A stretch of DNA of 38,459 bases from Choanephora cucurbitarum (Eukaryota; Mucoromycota; Mucoromycetes; Mucorales; Choanephoraceae): NCBI GenBank assembly GCA_025331435.1, contig JAIWNI010000168.1:1-38459 (forward strand). The letters run 5' to 3'. The position numbers and the translations under genes are program-made. Under the pieces are notes generated by a model. It worked only from the letters and a program-made list of their open reading frames with translations, was not told the DNA's origin and did no database searches. Below, piece after piece: positions 32,931 through 38,459 of the stretch (its first letter is position 1; each line of letters starts with the position of its first letter).

Positions 32931-33836
32931 CTAAGCCCTAGATAAACAAGCATAACTAGAGAAAAAGTCAACCAAATGATCGTCAGCCGAAGTAGATTTT
33001 TCCAGTAATGGTAACAGTTTTAGTTTTATGTCTGCTGTCTGAGTCCATGGTGTGACCTGCAGGTAGAGCTGTTGACGATCTCCGCTTGAGAAGAGTCGAT
33101 TGAAATACTTCAGGACATCTAATAGATCTCTGGATGTGTTGTTTAGCATTCTTGGTAACACCTCTTGATCAAGCGCCGTGAAGATCTCCACCAGATGATG
33201 TTGAACATAGGCATCTAACTCTACAGAGAGCTTAGCAGCATTCTCTACAAGGCATGCTGAACTGAGCAATCCATCTTGAGTTGAGCAATATCTTGAGGTT
33301 ACATCGCGAATGAAACTATCAAAGGCTGGTTGTCCAAGCTTATCTGCCAATTTATCCCATTCGATATGTAAACTGCCTTCTGTATGAGCCTGAATAGCGC
33401 CATAGATTTGAGCATGAAGGATCTCTAGATCCATCATGTCCCATACAGCAGCAGTTGTTACACCAAAGGATTTCTGTCTACTTTGTGTAGATGGCTCTTC
33501 AATAGAAACTCTAATGTGTTTTTGAAATTCTTCTGAGATAACTTTGTATGTTCCAGATTTTAATGCATCTAGGTGATCAAATTGCCAATGGGTCGATAAA
33601 AGTTGAGCAAATCTTTCAACAGCTATACTGTCATCAGAGCCAGGACAACTATCACTACTGTTTGTTGATAGTGACGTTTGTGTTGTATTGTCTGATGTCA
33701 TAAGTTCTTCTGGCACACTCTTCTTTTCAGTTGATTCTGTGGTCATTGCAATAATAGATGAAGAAGAGAATACTGGTAGAGCGTTTACCAATAAGATACT
33801 TGATAGAAGTATCCATACAGATAAAAGCAATTTCAT
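32931..33836 (-). CDS. Secreted protein of unknown family
   Basis: A single-exon minus-strand frame of 301 residues. It begins with a clean signal peptide (MKLLLSVWILLSSILLVNAL, then P). A Ser/Thr-rich linker follows with potential N-glycosylation sites (NTT, NSS) and another (NNTS) later on. The body is helical, with four cysteines in the mature protein (in SCPGS, RYCST, SACLV, YACLS) that could form two disulfides. Motifs such as AAVWDMMDLEILHAQIYGA and LDAYVQHHLVEIFTALDQE suggest a helical bundle. No transmembrane helix, GPI tail or catalytic signature is visible. The leader (33837-33900) is a CT-rich stretch with a TAGA repeat, and a TATATAAA lies about 90 bases upstream, on the stop codon of PPT1. 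The absence of introns is unusual among its neighbours. Function unknown. Confidence 0.8.
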   Translation of the reverse strand: MKLLLSVWILLSSILLVNALPVFSSSSIIAMTTESTEKKSVPEELMTSDNTTQTSLSTNSSDSCPGSDDSIAVERFAQLLSTHWQFDHLDALKSGTYKVISEEFQKHIRVSIEEPSTQSRQKSFGVTTAAVWDMMDLEILHAQIYGAIQAHTEGSLHIEWDKLADKLGQPAFDSFIRDVTSRYCSTQDGLLSSACLVENAAKLSVELDAYVQHHLVEIFTALDQEVLPRMLNNTSRDLLDVLKYFNRLFSSGDRQQLYLQVTPWTQTADIKLKLLPLLEKSTSADDHLVDFFSSYACLSRA

Positions 33837-33924
33837 TATAGAAAAGGATTTTATAGATAGATAGATATGTTACAGAAAAAATACAGAGAGAGAGAAAGAA
33901 AAAGAAAGAAAAAAAAAGCAGGTG

Positions 33925-33932
33925 TTTATATA
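33925..33932 (-). promoter_or_regulatory. TATA-like box overlapping the PPT1 stop codon
   Basis: On the minus strand TATATAAA runs from 33932 to 33925 and contains the last sense codon (ATA) and stop (TAA) of PPT1. It lies about 90 bases upstream of the ATG of the secreted-protein gene, with a CT-rich leader between. It is the only good TATA in the 89-bp gap. Confidence 0.5.
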
Positions 33933-35350
33933 ATAAAATGGAAATTGGCTGAAGTAATTTCCTGTTGCGGGGATTGTTGAATCAGATGCAGGTCTTCTTT
34001 TTCAACCAAGTATGGTTCAATCACTTGCTTATCAAAGTATTCATCGCTTATTTGCATCTAGGAGAAATCCATTGAGCGTCGTCAATTACCAACATTTCCC
34101 CTCTATTATTATGCTCTTAATCCCCTTACATGTTGCCCTGGACACACTAGAAATTCTAGATGTCCCATCTCGTCTAAAGACTTTAATCCAAGACGATCGT
34201 CCTTAAACAGCGTACGGTTATGTAGTGGAATGAGTTCATGTTGTTCATTATCTACCCAAAACCACTTGTTTTATATAAAAAGAGTGTTAAAGTTAGTATT
34301 GTACAATAAATAGATATACTTTACTGCAGAATATCCAGGCTTAATCATAACATCTTCACTAAAGCGGATTAACACAAGTCTGTCTAACAATGACATATTC
34401 TGCTTGTATTTTTGATTGACTGTCACTTCATTATTTAAGTCTGGTAGGAATGTATTTTTCTCTAAATAGCCTAAAATATAAAAGAGAGGTAAGGAAAATG
34501 ACATACCAACATCGACCTAATGAAATATAATAGAGATTCTAAACTTACCTTTCTTGTTGGTAGGGTCTCGAAAGTATTGAGCTTGAATAATCCTATTCTG
34601 AATGTATTCTGAATAGACATTACCACGTACCATACTTCTCATAAGTCTACATGTAAAATCTTTTGGATTTACGCAGTTGGGGATATCAGATACACCTATG
34701 CTAGATACATTAGAGAATATAAAATGTGGCTCAAATGTACATTACCACCATGCGGAGATCCAAAGGTAATCAGTCTGTGTACCTTAGGTCGATTACATCG
34801 TTCAACATAGGTTCTATCGATTTACATTCAATTAGGCTACTTGAAAGAATATACAAAAGAACGTGCATACCTTAGGAAAAGACCGCCCTATCAAGATAGT
34901 TGATTCTAAGTATATATTAAAGGGACTAAAAGAAAAATCAGGAACTTACCTGAGAAAACCCAACTGCATTAAATCCATTTTGTAGCTCAGGTATCTTTGC
35001 AAGTTGCTCGCAAACTCCATCCACTTGTTCCACTATTCTTCCAAAGAACCCTGCTTTATGGTCTTGGTCTACGTTGTTGCCTATTCGAATACTATGTACA
35101 AATATGCCTGGAACTCGCTGTTGAATGAGTTCAGTTATTCTTCCCATCGAGTCAGGATTACAACAGTTGTCGCCCATGCCATGCCAAAGAACAACTTTTT
35201 TTTTCTCCATGAGTCATTTGTTTCTCTTTTTCTTCTGTGAAAGTGATTCTTACCGGGCTTTTGTTGTGCGGCTACAACAGAGAAAGCTGATGTGTTGATG
35301 TTTAAAACGGGATAAATTAAAAAAAAACACAGTGAAGCGAAGAAAAGCAT
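33926..35350 (-). CDS. PPT1: Palmitoyl-protein thioesterase 1 (lysosomal/vacuolar)
   Basis: Minus-strand exons 35350-35254, 35194-34950, 34887-34871, 34813-34746, 34695-34549, 34470-34325, 34264-34130 and 34057-33926 give 328 residues. PPT1 removes palmitate from S-acylated proteins in the lysosome/vacuole. A signal peptide (MLFFASLCFFLIYPVLNINT) comes first, then VVLWHGMGDNCCNPDSMG. The catalytic Ser113 is in GFSQGGLFLR, joined across an exon boundary; Asp231 (FSEDVMIKP) and His285 (CPGQHMQISDEYF) complete the expected triad. Other family blocks are ITFGSPHGGVSDIPNC and LFKDDRLGLKSLDEMG. Exon 3 is only 17 nt. The first acceptor is the A-rich aaaag at 35195; the earlier gag gives the wrong phase. 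Intron lengths are 50-78 nt. The next minus-strand ATG lies 89 bp downstream. Confidence 0.92.
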
Positions 35351-35370
35351 AGTGAAGTGAAGAAAAGCAT
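35331..35370. repeat. 20-bp tandem duplication containing the PPT1 start codon
   Basis: Two adjacent 20-base units, agtgaagcgaagaaaagcat (35331-35350) and agtgaagtgaagaaaagcat (35351-35370), differ by one base. On the minus strand each begins with ATG. Because 20 is not a multiple of three, the upstream ATG (35370) is out of frame with PPT1 and opens a 17-codon ORF ending at 35317, overlapping the PPT1 start. Confidence 0.8.
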
Positions 35371-35590
35371 AACCTTCAGCCACAACCTATATGAAACCTC
35401 ACTTACGCATAATAGTGCCTCCAAAAGCAATGTTGCAGCCAATCAAAATCACTTTCGCATTTTCAGAAATGGCATGTTTGAAAGCCATATCGCTTTGCTT
35501 GAAATGATGTTCTATTACTATCATCCATAGGCACTCGAGGAAACATGAAGTCAAGACCTTCATCTTTGCTTATGCTTGTTTCTCTCTTAA

Positions 35591-37010
35591 AACTTTACAT
35601 TTCAAGATGAGTACCATATTTTTATTGAAGATGAACACGGAAATGTCGCTAATGAGAGTGGGTGTCCTAAGCACATGGAGCACATTGTTCATCAGAATGA
35701 GTTTGTTGTTGAGACGGCTCTCAGTCACATTAATTGCTTGAAAAAAGCAGCTTCTAACGATGTTTCTTTGGCTTGTCTAATTTGAATAGAAAAGCCAATA
35801 AACGATGACATTTGTATGAAGGAGAGAAGCGTGGAATGTATATTCTGGCCTTAATAAAGCTCTTGCCTTTATCTTCTCGTACAAACTATCCGGTCTGACA
35901 TCTTCATCAACTGCGATACGGAGGCATTGATTATGACATGTTTTACGATGAGCAATAACGCATTGATACACATACAGCCATACATATAACTATAAAACAG
36001 CAGAGCCAAACCAAACTGCAAGTATGAATACATTGTTCGCACAATTACTAATCACCTCAGCAACATTCAGCCACATATAGCAATCGAATTTATCAATAAC
36101 AGTGAAACAAAACAATGAAACTAGTGTAATATTTGCTTTATGAATACGCTTGGGAAAGTAAGAATAGATAAAATTCTTCCTCTTTACTCGAATGCTTTGA
36201 CTAAGCGCAGTGAAGTGGTACAACCAGACTCAGACTATTTACTTATGTCTCTCTTATCACATCTTTCTTTAACCATACCAAAACGTCGCACTCAATGCTC
36301 TTACATTAGTGGACCAGCCTAATTATGATATATCTTTATTTTTAATTAAATCATGCATGCTACAATCATTTAAACTATCGAGGGCACATACGGAATTAAA
36401 CGAACTCGATTTCCCAGGAACACCATCACTAAAATCTTCGATATCATTCAAAGTGTTTCAACAAAAACTATCAGTCGCGATAAAGGTGTCATGAGCTTAT
36501 TGGTTTTTAACATCCATCGCAAGAAAATTAGGCTCATCCAATAAATGGGTAAATTGCTTCGAGTAAATCATTTAGTAATGATATCAAAGAATGTAAACTT
36601 GAATTTCGATATATTCATCCGTTTTTATGTGTTTTTTTTATATGATTTTGATCACGACATGTGTTTACGATAGACGAACCAAATCGTCTTGGAGGCCAGA
36701 ACGAATAATGTTTTGGCGACTAGAAACCAACCTGACATTTGCACCATCAGCCTTTGCAGCAGTCAGTTTTCAGCCAACCACGGTTTCAGAGAGGTCAAGT
36801 TGGCAGCATGCAACAGCAACTATTTTCTTTTTATGCAAAGTTTCTTTGTGATTGGCAACATTCGATAAAGATGCATTGGATGCTTACAAAATGAAAGTTG
36901 TACCTGGAGTTCAAGCAACTAGGTGAACAATCTATTTCTGTATCTTGCAGTTGCCGACAAATAAAGTATACGTATCTCTCGAACTTGGCAAAGTCCAATT
37001 CCCAAACTAG
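35591..37010 (+). pseudogene. Decayed ORF, probably a multicopy fungal element
   Basis: Protein-like segments follow each other on the plus strand in changing frames: 35591-35785 (EYHIFIEDEHGNVANESGCP, then NEFVVETALSHINCLKKAAS), about 35815-35940 (GEKRGMYILALIKLLPLSS), 36140-36322 (ALTKRSEVVQPDSDYLLMSL), 36309-36494 (LSRAHTELNELDFPGTPSLK) and 36855-37010 (KMKVVPGVQATR, stop, then LQLPTNKVYVSLELGKVQFP). Each is closed by stops and none has a convincing splice link. The last block recalls, from memory, a repetitive Mucorales hypothetical-protein family with an L-P-x(3)-[KG]-[LV]-Y-V-x-L-E-L pattern; this is weak. It is best read as a gene remnant of transposon-associated type. Confidence 0.35.
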
Positions 37011-37040
37011 CTTTAGTCAGATATTTTCTTCATCTTAAAA

Positions 37041-38364
37041 TCGAAAGCGCATATTCCTATTTTAACGAAACAACCATTAATTTGTCATGAAACTGCTGTT
37101 TTTTTTTGTTTCGTCATTATATTCCACCCTTTCCTTTTTATTCACCCTGATGTATAACAGTCATTACCTTTGATGGCTTTCGAAACACACATCATAGATT
37201 CGTTTTGCTATTGAATGCCAGAATTACTTATAGATTCTTACAGATAAGTACAAGAGTAAAGGAGCAGTTACATTGTGCTTCGCTAAGAAGGATAAAATAA
37301 ATTGCTCTCTTTTTAATTATGTATGGTTTCATTGATACGCATAAAAAACCCTATTTTTCTGTTGACCTGTCTTAACCCTCTGAGGGGCTCAATTACACTG
37401 GTAGCCTGTCGAAGAATCCATTCGAGCTTTTTTATCCTCTGGATAAGAAAGGTATCTTCTCCTCCCTTCCACCTCCCTTTTAGCTTTTTGTGTTGCATGT
37501 TCTCCCCTTTTGAAGTCTTTCTTATCTTGAATGTCTGCTTCAGGCCATATACAACACTTTTTTTGGTACATACGATTGATCATTAAAATCAAAACTCCCT
37601 CCTCTAAATGCGCTGTAGTCTGCAAACGCAAGGCATAAATGCACTATCACACGGTGAAGACATCTAAGCAAAAAGAAACTGCAGAATTGAATAAGATTAG
37701 GGGGTTTGAGTTTTCTACATGTCCAGAAAGTGCATTATATCAAAATATTGTTATTTAGAAACTTAAGTAAAATATTATTTTTTACAGACTGAAGCCCACT
37801 AACAGCTACATATTAGCTTTTTTTTGGGAGTAAAACTTCCTGCTCTTTATTGGTATATGAGGTACTGATAGTATTGGCTTTTCGCTCATACTAGATCATC
37901 TTAAAAGCATAATTTACTACATCCTTTCTTTTTTTTTTGCTTGAATATTCACTTGAGCATAATGCGTATCAGACTGTACGGCTATTTTTTTTTAAAAAAA
38001 AAAAGAAAGGGCTTTTACTTGGCGATATGAACATATTTTTCGTTTCCAAAAGACAAAAGTATCTGCTCTAAAAAAGTAAATGCTCAATCCTTGTTCTTTT
38101 TCAGTTCATTATTGATTGCTGTTTGCCAGTGCTAGTTTGAATTAGAAGACTTGGCTGCACTATTGGGATCCATACACAACCACAACAATGAGCATTAGAA
38201 CCATTACCCCACTGTCTTTTGTAAATGACTGCTAAGTGGCCGCTTCTATGCAGAATAATATTACATGCTTATTTTCTTAGAAAACGAAAATGAATTGAAT
38301 TTTAGATACCATGTCATGTACTTAGGACGCATGCAGTCTTACTTATTAATAGGAGAGGTCATAT
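37041..38364. other. Gene-free right-hand spacer
   Basis: AT-rich with poly-T and poly-A runs (37931-37939, 37987-38003). ORFs of 60-90 codons on both strands around 37320-37630 overlap each other and have no recognised similarity. Nothing else is supported. Confidence 0.45.
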
Positions 38365-38459
38365 ATGCTAAGATTTGTGTCATTCAATCAGAATTACAAT
38401 CACAATGATAGAAATAAGTTTGATGAGTATGTTGAGAAAAACTTAAATCAGACAGGTAC
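38365..38459 (+). CDS. Possible 5' end of a gene cut by the right edge
   Basis: An ATG at 38365 opens a frame that stays open to the last base of the window (31 complete codons: MLRFVSFNQNYNHNDRNKFD, then EYVEKNLNQTG). The composition is Asn-rich but plausible for protein. The final bases (gtac) could be a splice donor or simply coding. Too short to assign; it could equally be chance. Confidence 0.25.
   Translation, partial: MLRFVSFNQNYNHNDRNKFDEYVEKNLNQTG

Noticed and set aside
35371..35415. Alternative PPT1 first exon at ATGC|GTAAGT upstream
   Set aside because: A join to the acceptor near 35375 would keep frame but needs an intron of about 39 nt, shorter than all others here; the signal peptide from 35350 is sufficient.
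1..38459. tRNA, rRNA, CRISPR arrays and bacterial-type operons
   Set aside because: No B-box/acceptor pair of a tRNA, no rRNA-like block and no regular spacer-repeat pattern were found by eye; a tRNAscan-SE and Rfam search would be decisive.

Overview
This window looks like nuclear DNA of an early-diverging filamentous fungus, most likely Mucoromycota and probably a Mucorales species. The evidence is AT-rich spacers with long T, A and CT runs, many short GT-AG introns (about 50-80 nt), and gene content: a chitin synthase with a degenerate myosin motor, a cytochrome-b5-fused delta-9 desaturase and an alternative NADH dehydrogenase. The organism is inferred from family resemblance alone; no database was searched.

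Layout, left to right: the 3' part of a motor-domain chitin synthase (+, cut by the left edge); CDP-diacylglycerol synthase (+); a spacer with a possible decayed transposon ORF; the histone chaperone SPT2 (-), divergent from a USP4/11/15-type ubiquitin hydrolase (+), which converges on ribosomal protein eL14 (-). eL14 has a 6-nt first exon and a 446-nt first intron holding nested inverted repeats. From about 15.5 to 18.2 kb lies a gene graveyard, including a frameshifted ORF that reads like a TnpB/Fanzor-type nuclease. Then come PEX11 (-), a secreted helical-repeat protein (-), delta-9 desaturase (+), type II NADH dehydrogenase (+) and a coiled-coil protein (+). A secreted orphan (-) sits in tandem with palmitoyl-protein thioesterase (-). 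The last 3 kb hold another decayed ORF and perhaps the start of a gene at the right edge.

The intact genes are mostly housekeeping: cell wall (chitin), membrane lipid (CDP-DAG, oleate), peroxisome division, respiration, chromatin, ubiquitin and lysosomal depalmitoylation. They are not an operon or a biosynthetic cluster. All exon structures below were assembled by hand from splice signals, reading-frame continuity and family resemblance. The least ordinary parts are the decayed nuclease-like element, the eL14 intron structure, a 20-bp duplication of the PPT1 start region that creates an overlapping upstream ORF, and a TATA-like box lying on the PPT1 stop codon.
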